Origin: Acetobacter musti
Lineage (GTDB): Bacteria; Pseudomonadota; Alphaproteobacteria; Acetobacterales; Acetobacteraceae
Assembly: GCF_011516835.1 (NCBI RefSeq)
Contig: NZ_WOTB01000010.1
Coordinates: 88,936 to 152,935, forward strand
Direction: 5' to 3'
DNA length: 64,000 nucleotides
Part shown: one piece after another, positions 1 to 8,704 of the stretch
Position numbering within the stretch: position 1 is the first letter of the stretch
How the letters are laid out: every line of letters begins with the position of its first letter
Program-made: the position numbers and the translations under genes
Notes under the pieces: generated by a model
Told to the model about the DNA's origin: nothing
Databases searched by the model: none
Seen by the model: the letters and a program-made list of their open reading frames with translations, nothing else

Positions 1-1119
1 TCGCCGCTTTACATGAACATGATGGAGCCCATCACGCTCCTCTCCGCGCTCGCCGGCTCCACCAGCCATATCGGCCTCGGCGCAACCGCCTCAACCAGCT
101 TCTACGAACCCTATAATATCGCCCGCCTTTTCGGCTCGCTCGACCACATCAGCCACGGTCGCGCCGCCTGGAACGTGGTGACGAGCGCCAATGATTACGC
201 AGCCCGGAATTTCGGGCTCTCCGCCCTGCCGCCACACGATAAACGCTACGAAAAAGCCGCCGAATGCCTCGAAGTCGTTCAGGCGCTGTGGGACACATGG
301 GAAGACGACGCGTTTATTTTCGACAAGGCGAACGCCCGGATGTTCGATCCGGAAAAATTCCATATCCTTGACCACCAGGGCGAATTTTTCCGCGTTTATG
401 GCGGCCTGAACATGCGACGCTCCCGTCAGGGCCAGCCCGTCATTTTCCAGGCCGGCGCGTCCGAAGCCGGCAAGGAATTCGCCGCGAGAACCGCCGAGGT
501 CGTCTTCGGAACCGGCTCCTGCCTCGAACAGGCACAGGCCTTCTACCGCGACCTCAAGGGACGCATGACCCGCTACGGCCGCTCCACGGACGCACTGAAA
601 GTGCTGTCGGGCGTGTCGGTCGTCGTCGGCGAAAGCGAGGAGCAGGCCAGAGAAAAATGGGCGCTGTGGCAGGAGACCGTGCCGATCGAGGTCGGCCTGA
701 TGTATCTGAAAACCGATCTCGAAACCGATCTCTCCGACCTCCCGCTCGACGAGCCCGTCCCGGAGCATCGGATTCCGGACCACTCGAATTTCCATCAGAT
801 CTATTTCAATGAAATCGTCGGCCTGATCCGCGAAGGCCTCACCCTGCGCGAAATCTGCCGGAAATATAACCGCAGCAAGGTCATTTTCTACGGAACGCCT
901 TCCGGTATCGCCGATCAGATGGAACACTGGGTCAGCGAAGGCGGCAGCGACGGATTCATGATGGCCCTTCCGGTTCTCCCGGAAAGCCTCACGGACATCA
1001 CGCGCAAAGTCGTTCCGGAACTGCAGCGCCGCGGCCTGTTCAGAACCGAATATGAAGGCACGACACTCCGTGAAAATCTCGGCCTTGCCCGCCCCCGGAA
1101 CAGACACGTCACAGCATAG
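1..1119 (+). CDS. NtaA/SnaA/DszA-family FMN-dependent monooxygenase (5' end missing)
   Basis: The reading frame is open from base 1, before the first ATG at 13, so the N-terminus lies outside the window. About 372 residues are visible; family members are usually about 430-450. The protein is a bacterial-luciferase-like TIM barrel that uses FMNH2 from a separate reductase. Diagnostic stretches are WNVVTSAND, the HQGEFFRV segment followed by a GGLN motif, and PVIFQAGASEAG, which match the nitrilotriacetate / pristinamycin / dibenzothiophene-sulfone monooxygenase subgroup, including the N-acetyl-S-(2-succino)cysteine monooxygenases. A flavin reductase that could supply FMNH2 lies at 11445. The substrate cannot be told from sequence. 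A hairpin and then a dehydrogenase follow on the same strand. Confidence 0.88.
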   Translation, partial: SPLYMNMMEPITLLSALAGSTSHIGLGATASTSFYEPYNIARLFGSLDHISHGRAAWNVVTSANDYAARNFGLSALPPHDKRYEKAAECLEVVQALWDTWEDDAFIFDKANARMFDPEKFHILDHQGEFFRVYGGLNMRRSRQGQPVIFQAGASEAGKEFAARTAEVVFGTGSCLEQAQAFYRDLKGRMTRYGRSTDALKVLSGVSVVVGESEEQAREKWALWQETVPIEVGLMYLKTDLETDLSDLPLDEPVPEHRIPDHSNFHQIYFNEIVGLIREGLTLREICRKYNRSKVIFYGTPSGIADQMEHWVSEGGSDGFMMALPVLPESLTDITRKVVPELQRRGLFRTEYEGTTLRENLGLARPRNRHVTA

Positions 1120-1130
1120 AGCGTCGGCCG

Positions 1131-1170
1131 GGCCGGCCTGACGGCAGACAATCCGGAGATCAGGCCGGCC
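1131..1170. terminator. GC-rich hairpin after the monooxygenase
   Basis: An 11-bp perfect inverted repeat, GGCCGGCCTGA (1131-1141) and TCAGGCCGGCC (1160-1170), lies just after the stop codon at 1119 and before ghrA. There is no T-run, so it is either a Rho-dependent or attenuating hairpin or an mRNA-end stabiliser. It could uncouple expression of the two flanking genes. Confidence 0.45.
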
Positions 1171-1227
1171 ACGGTCTCCGCAGCCTGTCCGGCCCTGTGG
1201 CCGGCCACATGGAAAGGGGGAGACGAA

Positions 1228-2154
1228 ATGTCTTTTGTGCTCAGGCTGGATCAGACCCGTGAACTGCACTGGCAGACCGTCTTCCGCCAGCAGATGCCGG
1301 AAATGGCCTTCCATTTCTGGCCCGAATGCGGCAACCCGGAAGACGTCGAATACCTGGCGCTGTGGAAGCCCGACCCTGAAATCTTCGCACAGTTCCCGAA
1401 CCTGAAACTGGTGTTCTCCCTGGGCGCCGGCGTCGATCAGTTCGACCTCAGCACCCTGCCTCCCCAGGTCAGCCTCGTCAGAATGATCGAACCCGCCCTC
1501 ACGGCCGGCATGGTCGAATACGTCACCGCCTTCGTCCTCGCCATTCAGCGCGACCTCCCGCTTTACAGACAGCAGCAGACAGAGCGCCTGTGGCAGGCCC
1601 ACCCCGAACGCCCGGCCGCCGCAACCCGCGTCGGCATCATGGGCATGGGCACGCTGGGAACACCCTGCGCAAAAGCCCTCCTCTCCCTCGGCTTCGCGGT
1701 CCAGGGGTGGAACAGAAGCCCCCGCGACATCGCAGACGTCCCCGTATTCGCCGGCGACACGGAACTGGACGCCTTCCTCGCCTCCACGGACATCCTCGTC
1801 TGCCTTCTGCCCCTGACCGACGCGACCCGCGGGCTGTTCCGCGCATCGCTGTTCTCGAAGCTCCCGAAAGGCGCCAGCTTCATCAACGCCGGCCGGGGCG
1901 GACACGTCGTCACCGACGATCTGCTCGGCGCCCTCGACAGCGGCCAGCTGCGCTGGGCCGTCCTGGACGTCACCAGCCCCGAACCTCTGCCCGCCACCTC
2001 ACCCCTGTGGGAACACCCCTGGATCATCCTCACACCCCATATCGCAAGCAACACAAACGCACAGAGCGGCGCGGAGAGCGTCATCGCCAATATCAGACGC
2101 TTTCAGGCCGGCCAGCCTCCCGCCGGCCTGGTCGATCGCCGGAAAGCCTATTAG
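1228..2154 (+). CDS. ghrA: Glyoxylate/hydroxypyruvate reductase A-like D-2-hydroxyacid dehydrogenase
   Basis: This 308-residue protein has the length and motif order of GhrA, which reduces glyoxylate and hydroxypyruvate with NADPH in the cytoplasm. The nucleotide-binding loop GMGTLG is at residues 139-144. The catalytic triad of the family is visible as Arg223 (NAGRGG), Glu252 (SPEPLP) and His271 (TPHIAS). The ATG at 1228 follows a strong purine-rich ribosome site (AAGGGGGAGA). Its place after the monooxygenase suggests it removes a 2-oxoacid released from the catabolised substrate, but a general housekeeping role is equally possible. The next gene follows after a palindromic repeat. Confidence 0.88.
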   Translation: MSFVLRLDQTRELHWQTVFRQQMPEMAFHFWPECGNPEDVEYLALWKPDPEIFAQFPNLKLVFSLGAGVDQFDLSTLPPQVSLVRMIEPALTAGMVEYVTAFVLAIQRDLPLYRQQQTERLWQAHPERPAAATRVGIMGMGTLGTPCAKALLSLGFAVQGWNRSPRDIADVPVFAGDTELDAFLASTDILVCLLPLTDATRGLFRASLFSKLPKGASFINAGRGGHVVTDDLLGALDSGQLRWAVLDVTSPEPLPATSPLWEHPWIILTPHIASNTNAQSGAESVIANIRRFQAGQPPAGLVDRRKAY

Positions 2155-2173
2155 AAACCCTTGATAAGAAACA

Positions 2174-2258
2174 ATAAAAGTTTTTGGGTGCCGCCTTTTT
2201 TCAAAAAGGCGGCGTCTTCTGAAGCTTTTTGAAAAAAGCTTCACCAAAAACTTTTTAT
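2174..2258. repeat. Three-way-junction palindromic repeat, copy 1
   Basis: An outer stem (AAAAGTTTTTGG with CCAAAAACTTTTT) encloses two hairpins, GCCGCC-loop-GGCGGC and GAAGCTTTTTG-AAAAAAGCTTC. The flanks (a GATAAGAAACAATAAAAG side and an ATAATTAACCAAAG side, then AAACAGTCTC at about 2290) match the conserved flanks of the other copies in normal arrangement. It lies between two co-directional genes and probably ends ghrA transcription. Confidence 0.85.
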
Positions 2259-2357
2259 AATTAACCAAAGACTTCACAGGCAGGCTTCTGAAACAGTCTC
2301 TTTAAGCAGCCCCGCCCGGAAAAGGCGCCAGAGTTTTCCGCAAAAAAGGAACAGGTC

Positions 2358-4460
2358 ATGTCATCACAGAAGGCAGCAAAAAAGTTTCCAACACCATGCT
2401 CCCTTCCGACAGAAGGCCTGTCCCCGCAATCAGTGGCAACGCCGCGCCACCACCCGGAGCGGCATAACCCGCCCGGACGCCAGGAAACCCCTGATGCTTC
2501 CGGCCGGAAATTCCCCTCCGTCCTGACCAGAACATCCATTTTCACAGCCTGTCTCACCGGATTTTCCTTCTGCCTGGCAACCGCGCCCGCCCTTGCGGAC
2601 AGCACGTGGCCCTCCCAGACCGGACGGGGCAGCTGCAAAGTCAGTAAAAAAACCGATGTCCCGGCCAGAATGCGGGACGGCGTCGTTCTGCGCGCCGATA
2701 TCTACACACCGGAAACCTCCGGCAAGGTCCCGGTCATTCTCATGCGCACGCAGTACGGCAAGGACGCCGCCCAGATGCAGCCCTCCCGCTTCCAGTCCCC
2801 GGACTGGTTCGCCTCGCATTGCTACATCGTGGTGATCCAGGACATCCGCGGTCAGGGAAAATCCGACGGAACCTTCTACGAATATCGTTACGACCGCAAT
2901 GACGGATACGATACGGTCGAATGGGCCGCCCGCCTGCCAGGCTCAAACGGAAAAGTCGGCATGTACGGCTCCTCCTATGTCGGCGCCACACAATGGCTCG
3001 CCGCCACCGCAACCCCGCCATCACTCGCCGCGATCGCCCCGTCCAACACAGGCTCCGATTACGGAGACGGCTGGACATACGAAGACGGCGCGTTCCGCCT
3101 CGCCTTCATCGAACCCTGGATGATGGCCGACATCGCCTCCTCCGCCGCCGCGAACCGCGGAGACACGAAACTGGCGAAGGAACTCGCGGAGGCCGGCAGA
3201 AACCCCGCGAAATGGATGACCTACACGCCCTACACGACATTTCCGCCATTGCGCCCGCAGGACAAAAAGGTCGCGCCCTATTTCTATGACGCCATCCGCC
3301 ATCCGGCCTCAGACGAATACTGGAAAGAGTTCGATATAAAATCGCGTTATCACAAGGTGACCGTCCCCGTCCTCGCATTCGACGGCTGGTACGACGCCTT
3401 CCTGAACGGCGCGCTGGAGAACTTCACCGGGATGCAGCGTGAAGGCGGCACTCCCGAAGCGCGCCGGAACCAGCGCATCGTCATCGGCCCCTGGGATCAT
3501 ATCGGCTGGGGAAGAGAAGCCTCGACAGTCAGCCCCCGCCTGAAAGCCATTGGCCCGGTCGCGAACAGCCCCGTCAACGATCTCATGCTGAAATGGTTCG
3601 ACCACTTCCTGAAAGGTGACAATAACGGCGTCGCAACAGGCCCCCGTATCGATTATTTCACCATGGGTGAAAACAGGTGGCACACCGCGAACGCCTGGCC
3701 GGTCCCGGGCACCAAATGGCAGACCTGGTATCTCGGCAGCCAGCACAGCGCGTCATCCGTCATGGGCGACGGCGCCCTCACCCCGCTTCCGCCAGGCCAG
3801 CATCCGCCAGAGACGCGTCCCCTGCCCACCGGAGACACCGACCCGGCCACCCTGACAGCGAAAACCGATGAATTTACCTACAATCCGGACAATCCGGTTC
3901 CCAGCGTGGGCGGACATTCCTGCTGCAGCTGGGATTCCGGACCGCAGGGCCAGTACGATCAGTCATCGGTCGAGCAGAGGCCGGATATCCTCGTTTTCAC
4001 CAGTTCTCCCCTCACGACACCCCTCAATGTAACTGGCCCGATCAGTGTCGAACTGTATGCATCGACAAGTGCGACCGACACCGACTTCACCGCGAAACTG
4101 GTCGATGTCGCTCCGGACGGCACGGCCGTGAACCTGAACAATGGCATCCAGGCCACACGCTTCCGCAATTCATTAAGTCATCCCGAACCCGTCCATCCGG
4201 GCGAGATATACAAATACAGAATCAAGATCTGGCCAGCCAGCAATCTGTTTATGCCCGGACACCGCATAAGACTGGAAATCTCATCGAGCGATTATCCTCA
4301 GTTCGCGCCAAATCCCAACACAGGAGACGTATTCGGAACATCGGACCGCCATCAGAAAGCGCTTCAGAAAATCTGGCACGATCGGGATCATCCCTCCGCT
4401 CTCATCCTCCCTGTCATCGACACACCCTCCGACAGCATGGATAAAGCCCCCGCACTTTAA
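2358..4460 (+). CDS. Secreted CocE/NonD-family hydrolase (X-Pro dipeptidyl-peptidase S15 type)
   Basis: This 700-residue alpha/beta hydrolase resembles cocaine esterase and glutaryl-7-ACA acylase. The nucleophile is in the motif YGSSYVGA (Ser206), the Asp in the GWYDAFLNG block, and the His in IGPWDHIGW. A C-terminal jelly-roll domain typical of PepX proteins covers about residues 500-680. A signal peptide core is at about residues 56-80, ending in ALA before DST, but it is preceded by about 55 polar residues. No later ATG precedes the signal, and the ATG at 2358 has AAGGA upstream, so either the long N-region is real or a non-ATG start nearer 2520 is used. It probably cleaves an ester or amide in the periplasm or outside the cell; the substrate is unknown. 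Confidence 0.85.
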   Translation: MSSQKAAKKFPTPCSLPTEGLSPQSVATPRHHPERHNPPGRQETPDASGRKFPSVLTRTSIFTACLTGFSFCLATAPALADSTWPSQTGRGSCKVSKKTDVPARMRDGVVLRADIYTPETSGKVPVILMRTQYGKDAAQMQPSRFQSPDWFASHCYIVVIQDIRGQGKSDGTFYEYRYDRNDGYDTVEWAARLPGSNGKVGMYGSSYVGATQWLAATATPPSLAAIAPSNTGSDYGDGWTYEDGAFRLAFIEPWMMADIASSAAANRGDTKLAKELAEAGRNPAKWMTYTPYTTFPPLRPQDKKVAPYFYDAIRHPASDEYWKEFDIKSRYHKVTVPVLAFDGWYDAFLNGALENFTGMQREGGTPEARRNQRIVIGPWDHIGWGREASTVSPRLKAIGPVANSPVNDLMLKWFDHFLKGDNNGVATGPRIDYFTMGENRWHTANAWPVPGTKWQTWYLGSQHSASSVMGDGALTPLPPGQHPPETRPLPTGDTDPATLTAKTDEFTYNPDNPVPSVGGHSCCSWDSGPQGQYDQSSVEQRPDILVFTSSPLTTPLNVTGPISVELYASTSATDTDFTAKLVDVAPDGTAVNLNNGIQATRFRNSLSHPEPVHPGEIYKYRIKIWPASNLFMPGHRIRLEISSSDYPQFAPNPNTGDVFGTSDRHQKALQKIWHDRDHPSALILPVIDTPSDSMDKAPAL

Positions 4461-4669
4461 CGTCTCTTCCAAAGCCGGTCTGTTCCGTTTCCCTTCAGGG
4501 CTTCACCACCGGCCCCAAAAGGGAAACAGTTCCGCCGATCCCGGTCCGGCCAGGCTCTCCATTCCGGAAGACATTTCCGCCCGCGCCGGAGGCACCGCCA
4601 CATTTCTCCTATGTCGCAAACAGAAGAAAACGAAGCATATTGTTCATTGCCAACAAACTGATGCTATGC

Positions 4670-4685
4670 AGATATGATCATATCT
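4670..4685. promoter_or_regulatory. Perfect 16-bp palindrome upstream of the ridA-like gene
   Basis: AGATATGATCATATCT is a perfect palindrome ending 17 bases before the chosen RidA start. Its AT-rich composition, dyad symmetry and position are typical of a dimeric repressor operator (GntR and similar families). It appears to begin a separate transcription unit after the CocE gene. No adjacent regulator gene is present. Confidence 0.5.
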
Positions 4686-4702
4686 TTTCTGATGGTGAAA
4701 AC

Positions 4703-5134
4703 ATGACAGCCGATATTCATTCAGCCGTGACTCACCGGCGTATCCGCCCCTTCAATACGAAACAGACCTATCCGGAACAGAATCTCGACAACGATCTCTG
4801 TCAGGCGGTCGTCGCGGGGAACACGATCTATCTCCGTGGCCAGGTTCCGCAGGATCTCGACACACGCGAGAATGTCGGCGTCGGCGATCCGGAAAAGCAG
4901 GCCGAAAAAGTCGCTGAAAATATAAAACTTCTTCTGGATGAATGTGACGCCGAACTGCGCCATATCTGTAAAGTCACCGTGTATCTGACCGATATCAGAC
5001 ATCGCGAGGCCGTCTACCGGACACTCGGCAGGCATCTGCGCGGCGTCTTTCCCGTGTTCACCGGCCTCGTCGTCGTGGCTCTCGCCCGCCCCGAATGGCT
5101 GGTGGAAGTCGACGTCATCGCGGTGAAAGACTGA
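4703..5134 (+). CDS. RidA/YjgF/UK114-family protein
   Basis: A 143-residue cytoplasmic protein of the family that hydrolyses reactive enamine/imine intermediates to 2-oxoacids and ammonia. The ligand-binding segment near the C-terminus (ALARPEWLVEVDVIAV) keeps the Arg that binds the carboxylate. The upstream ATG at 4640 would add 21 residues unlike the family and would read through the palindrome at 4670, so the ATG at 4703 is preferred. It is slightly longer than RidA (about 128), with an N-terminal extension found in RidA-like subgroups. In this context it could process imines made by the amine oxidase (8705-10303) or by the oxidation catalysed by the first gene. Confidence 0.85.
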   Translation: MTADIHSAVTHRRIRPFNTKQTYPEQNLDNDLCQAVVAGNTIYLRGQVPQDLDTRENVGVGDPEKQAEKVAENIKLLLDECDAELRHICKVTVYLTDIRHREAVYRTLGRHLRGVFPVFTGLVVVALARPEWLVEVDVIAVKD

Positions 5135-5170
5135 TCCGGCACACCGAAAAATCACAGTGTCCGCAGGCAC

Positions 5171-5480
5171 AGAAACCGTTTCAGATGCCCGCTTGCAAAA
5201 CCTCTGGTAAATTATAAAAAGTTTTTAGGCGCCGCCTTTTTTCAAAAAGGCCGCGTCTTCTGAAGCTTTTTGAAAAAGCTTCATCAAAAACTTCTTTATC
5301 AAAGATTGCCACGAAGTGTTCTTTGATTCCGGCTGAAGCAGGCAGATAACCGGAACGAAAAAAGATAACAGCATCAGTCTGCTATAAAATTCCGCCCCTT
5401 TATGACTGAAAACACCCTCTGACAAACCGGGATCAAAGGGACCGCGTCCCTTTGTGGGGCCCGGGGCAAAGCCCGGGAAA
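5171..5480. repeat. Composite intergenic repeat A (junction repeat with inverted core, linker palindrome, GC hairpins)
   Basis: This convergent gap holds a three-way-junction repeat (about 5211-5299). Its GCCGCC hairpin comes first even though the left flank (GGTAAATTATAAA) is the one that elsewhere adjoins the GAAGC hairpin, so the core is inverted. A linker shared with 30783-31110 and 50029-50342 follows, with the palindrome ATAACAGCATCAGTCTGCTAT at 5365-5385. The block ends in the second hairpin family (CAAACCGGGATC onward, 5424-5480). The rest of the 5135-5538 gap holds nothing else I recognise. Confidence 0.75.
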
Positions 5481-5538
5481 ACCATCGTTCCATCCCCCGT
5501 CTCTTCAGAGCATCCAGCGCCCCGCCTTCCATCCGAGA

Positions 5539-6216
5539 TTACTCGTCCCCCGGAACACCATAAGACGGCGCGGATAACGGATTCAGGCAACGGGTCACAT
5601 AATCGTTCATCTGAGGCTGCCAGACTTTCCACAGTTCCGCGAGACGCCCGACGGGCTCATCATCCCAGTCAACACGCAGATCCACAAGCGGCCAGCTCTG
5701 CCGGTCGACAACGATCATACCCGCTGACCGGACCGGCCCCGCCTCACCACCCGCTTCCAGCCCGCCCAGCATGGCAATGACAAGCCGCTCTCCAAGATCC
5801 AGCGATTCATCAGCCTCCAGAAACGCTTTCCCAACCGCTTCCGGAACAGACTGACTGGCCAGCATATTCCCGGCGGAAACAACGTTCTTTTCTATAAACG
5901 TCGCATGACAGCCAAGCGTGCGCTCGCCGGACCAGACCGCACCGTCTCCACAGGCATCCAGAATCGCGAGCTGCCGGAATTCGGAAAAATCCGCGTTCCG
6001 GACAAGAATGTCACGACACTCCGCCGCACTGGCTCCCCTCTCCAGAAGATCCAGCCCGGCAGGGCCGAGCCGCGGATCGGTAACATTCTGGGACGCCACC
6101 ACACCCACACCCGCCCGGGCAAAAGCACACCGGCTGGTCACCGCCGGAGACGAGGAAGAAACCGCCATTCCGAACTGCCCCGTGCGGGCACACCGTGCTA
6201 TAACTGAAAACGTCAT
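5539..6216 (-). CDS. DUF1028 domain protein (Ntn-hydrolase-like)
   Basis: This 225-residue protein starts MTFSVIARC and contains the family blocks GQFGMAVSS, ARAGVGVVASQNVTDPRLGP and LLERGASA, which define DUF1028. The family has an Ntn-hydrolase-like fold and often lies beside peptidases, amidohydrolases and RidA genes, but its reaction is not established. The start at 6216 has a good ribosome site (GGAAGG). It lies 36 bases downstream of the argE-like gene on the same strand, so the two are probably co-transcribed. The substrate of the pair is likely an amide or acylated amino acid (inference). Confidence 0.85.
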   Translation of the reverse strand: MTFSVIARCARTGQFGMAVSSSSPAVTSRCAFARAGVGVVASQNVTDPRLGPAGLDLLERGASAAECRDILVRNADFSEFRQLAILDACGDGAVWSGERTLGCHATFIEKNVVSAGNMLASQSVPEAVGKAFLEADESLDLGERLVIAMLGGLEAGGEAGPVRSAGMIVVDRQSWPLVDLRVDWDDEPVGRLAELWKVWQPQMNDYVTRCLNPLSAPSYGVPGDE

Positions 6217-6252
6217 GATTACCCTTCCGACGGGAAATTGAAAAAACCGGTA

Positions 6253-7389
6253 TCAGCGGCAGAGCCGGTCGAGCACACCCTCCAGAAACCGGTCGCCCTG
6301 CAAAAGCTCTTCACGCGTGATGTACTCATCCGCCTTATGCGCCCGCCCGATCGAACCCGGCCCGCAGACGACACACGCCAGACTAAGCTGCTCCTCAAAC
6401 AAGCCCGCCTCCGTCCCGAAATTAATGACATCCGTTTCATTTCTTCCGGTTTCATGCAGAACAAGAGTGCAGATTTCAGTATTCCGGCTGCTGTTCAGCC
6501 CCGGATAGGCATTCTCGACCTCAATTAGAATTTCACCACCGCCCACAGAGGATATGACAGAACGGGACGCTTCCCGCAGCCGTTCCAGATACCCCGCACC
6601 GTCCTGCCCGGGCAGAAGCCGCATTTCAGCCATCACCGAACAATGCTCCGGAACGATATTGAGCGCCGCCCCGCCCTCAATCAGTCCGGCCTGAACAGTC
6701 GAAAACGGAACCGTAAACCGCGTGTCATGCGTCTCCGTATCCCGAATATACGTCTGCAGACGCCCCAGTTCCTGAACCATGCCGGCAGCCAGACTGATGG
6801 CATTGATCCCCTCAAACGGACTGGCCGAATGAGCGGCCCGCCCGGTACAGCGTATCCGGAACGAAATCTTGCCCTTATGAGCCGTCGCAACACGCATCCC
6901 TGTCGGCTCGCCGACAATGCACCCGCCGGCCTCCAGCCCGTTCTCTTTCAGATCCCGCAACAGAGAGCGCACACCCAGACAACCCAGCTCCTCATCATAC
7001 GAAATCGCAAGATGAAGAGGCCGCCGCAACGTCCGCGCCGAAGCTTTCGCCGCCGCGGTCAGCATACAGGCAAGAAAGCCCTTCATATCACTCGACCCGC
7101 GACCGTAAAGCCGGTCCTCCTGCCCGCTCAGCGTGAAAGGGTCCGTGGACCAGTTCTGACCAGCCACCGGCACGACATCGGAATGGGCCGAAAGCACGAT
7201 CCCGCCCGGACCATCCGGCCCGAGCGAGGCGAACAGACTGAACGCGTCCGGGCGATCTCCCGCGACACGCCGCACGCGCGCACCGATCCCGGCCAGAAAC
7301 TCTTCGATCCAGCCGATGATATCTCCGTTTGGCGTACCGCAGATACTTGGGAAACCAATCAGCGTCCTGAGAATATCCTCAGTTGACAT
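6253..7389 (-). CDS. M20 family deacylase, acetylornithine deacetylase (ArgE)-like
   Basis: A 378-residue metallopeptidase-fold hydrolase that removes an acyl group from an N-acylated amino acid. Visible residues of the two-zinc site are His69 and Asp71 (LSAHSDVVPV), Asp101 (GSSDMKGF) and catalytic Glu133 next to Glu134 (SYDEELGC), and the C-terminal region has the zinc-binding His (GRAHKADEY). Length and motifs fit ArgE. The context is catabolic (DUF1028 directly downstream, RidA and a flavin monooxygenase nearby) rather than arginine synthesis, so an N-acetyl amino-acid derivative is a plausible substrate. It is transcribed divergently from the Ldh-type gene at 7637. Confidence 0.88.
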   Translation of the reverse strand: MSTEDILRTLIGFPSICGTPNGDIIGWIEEFLAGIGARVRRVAGDRPDAFSLFASLGPDGPGGIVLSAHSDVVPVAGQNWSTDPFTLSGQEDRLYGRGSSDMKGFLACMLTAAAKASARTLRRPLHLAISYDEELGCLGVRSLLRDLKENGLEAGGCIVGEPTGMRVATAHKGKISFRIRCTGRAAHSASPFEGINAISLAAGMVQELGRLQTYIRDTETHDTRFTVPFSTVQAGLIEGGAALNIVPEHCSVMAEMRLLPGQDGAGYLERLREASRSVISSVGGGEILIEVENAYPGLNSSRNTEICTLVLHETGRNETDVINFGTEAGLFEEQLSLACVVCGPGSIGRAHKADEYITREELLQGDRFLEGVLDRLCR

Positions 7390-7636
7390 CGTCTTTTCTG
7401 TCTCCGGAAGGGCTCCGCCGGCAGGACGGCACTGACCGGTATTTTATGCGACACCCGGATGACGAGTTCAACCCGGACAGAGCCTTATTCACGAACACGA
7501 AACAGCTTTTTTGATTCCATCCTCCAGACAACCCCCAGTCACCATGTCAGCGGCGCCCCCCCGGCCCCGATTGCACGCTGCGAGGAATACCATTACAGAT
7601 TTCTGAAAGACATTCCCTGTTCGGAACGGAAAACAC

Positions 7637-8659
7637 ATGCCAGATGTAAGATATTTTCCGGAAAATGTTCTGGAACCGGTCATCCGGGAGTTTCTGTGCC
7701 AGGCAGGAGCCTCGCCGGACGATTCCGCACAGACGACAAAAGCCCTCCTGCATGCGTCCCGCACGGGAGTCGACAGCCACGGCGTCCGCCTCGCGGTCTA
7801 CTACGCGCGCCTGCTGCGATCCGGACGGCTGAACGCATCACCTCACCGTCAGGTCAGACACACCGGCCCGGCAACAGCCCTGCTCGACGCCGATCACGGT
7901 CTCGCCCACCCGGCTTCCTACCTTGCGATGAACGAAGCCATCGCCCTGGCCAGAAACGCCGGAATCGGCGCGGTCGGCGTCATGAACTCAACCCATTTCG
8001 GCGCCGCCGGAGCCTATGCGCTGGAAGCCGCATATCAGAACATGATCGGCATCAGCACCTGCAACGCGGAATCACTGGTCAGTCTTTTCCAGGGCAGCAT
8101 CCCGTTTCACGGAACAAACCCGATCGCAATGGCGGCGCCGGTTCCGGACAGCAACCCCTGGCTGCTCGACATGGCAACCTCCTCCATCCCGTTCAATCGC
8201 GTGCAGCTTTACCGTTCCCTCGGAATAACGCTGCCGGAAAACGTAGCCCTCGACAGCGACGGCCAGCCAACACGGGACCCGCAGAAAGCACGCTTTCTCG
8301 AACCCCTGGGCGGTCCGGAATTCGGCTTCAAAGGCGCGGCCCTCGCAGGTGTCGTCACGCTCCTGTCAGCAATCCTCACCGGAGCAACATGCGATCCCGA
8401 CATCCCGTCAGGACCAGACGCAAAAGGTCCGTCCAATATCGGTCATTTCTTTATCGCCCTCGATCCCGGCCGTTTCGTCGGCCAGACCGGATATCGCACC
8501 GCGATCACCCATTACCTCGCCGCACTACGCGGTTCTCCGGCCAGAAATCCGGACCAGCGGATCATGGCGCCGGGCGACCGGGAATGGGCCGAGACCGAAA
8601 AACGCGCGCGACAGGGCATACCCGTCGATCCCGACACCACAGCCGCGCTCGGTCTCTGA
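7637..8659 (+). CDS. Ldh-family (malate/L-lactate dehydrogenase type 2) NAD(P)-dependent oxidoreductase
   Basis: This 340-residue protein belongs to the family of YlbC/AllD ureidoglycolate dehydrogenase, L-sulfolactate dehydrogenase and Delta1-piperideine-2-carboxylate reductase. The signature GVDSHGVRL carries the catalytic His48, and the MNSTHFGAAGAYA and FHGTNPIAMAAP blocks follow. These enzymes act on 2-hydroxyacids, 2-oxoacids or cyclic imino acids. Beside an amino-acid oxidase and RidA, imino-acid or 2-oxoacid reduction is plausible. It converges with the amine oxidase gene, whose stop is only 45 bases away, and there is no repeat in between. Confidence 0.85.
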   Translation: MPDVRYFPENVLEPVIREFLCQAGASPDDSAQTTKALLHASRTGVDSHGVRLAVYYARLLRSGRLNASPHRQVRHTGPATALLDADHGLAHPASYLAMNEAIALARNAGIGAVGVMNSTHFGAAGAYALEAAYQNMIGISTCNAESLVSLFQGSIPFHGTNPIAMAAPVPDSNPWLLDMATSSIPFNRVQLYRSLGITLPENVALDSDGQPTRDPQKARFLEPLGGPEFGFKGAALAGVVTLLSAILTGATCDPDIPSGPDAKGPSNIGHFFIALDPGRFVGQTGYRTAITHYLAALRGSPARNPDQRIMAPGDREWAETEKRARQGIPVDPDTTAALGL

Positions 8660-8704
8660 CTTCACACAGAACAAACGATCCGTGACCCGCCTGCCACAAA
8701 CCAG

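Noticed and set aside
91..1905. Long minus-strand reading frame of 604 codons
   Set aside because: It lies antisense to the monooxygenase and ghrA genes, crosses their intergenic hairpin, and its translation is low-complexity with no domain. GC-rich DNA makes such open shadow frames common.
5211..5299. Junction repeats as tRNA genes or insertion-sequence ends
   Set aside because: The cloverleaf-like shape lacks tRNA consensus arms (no GGTTCRANYCC-type T arm), and no transposase lies between any two copies.
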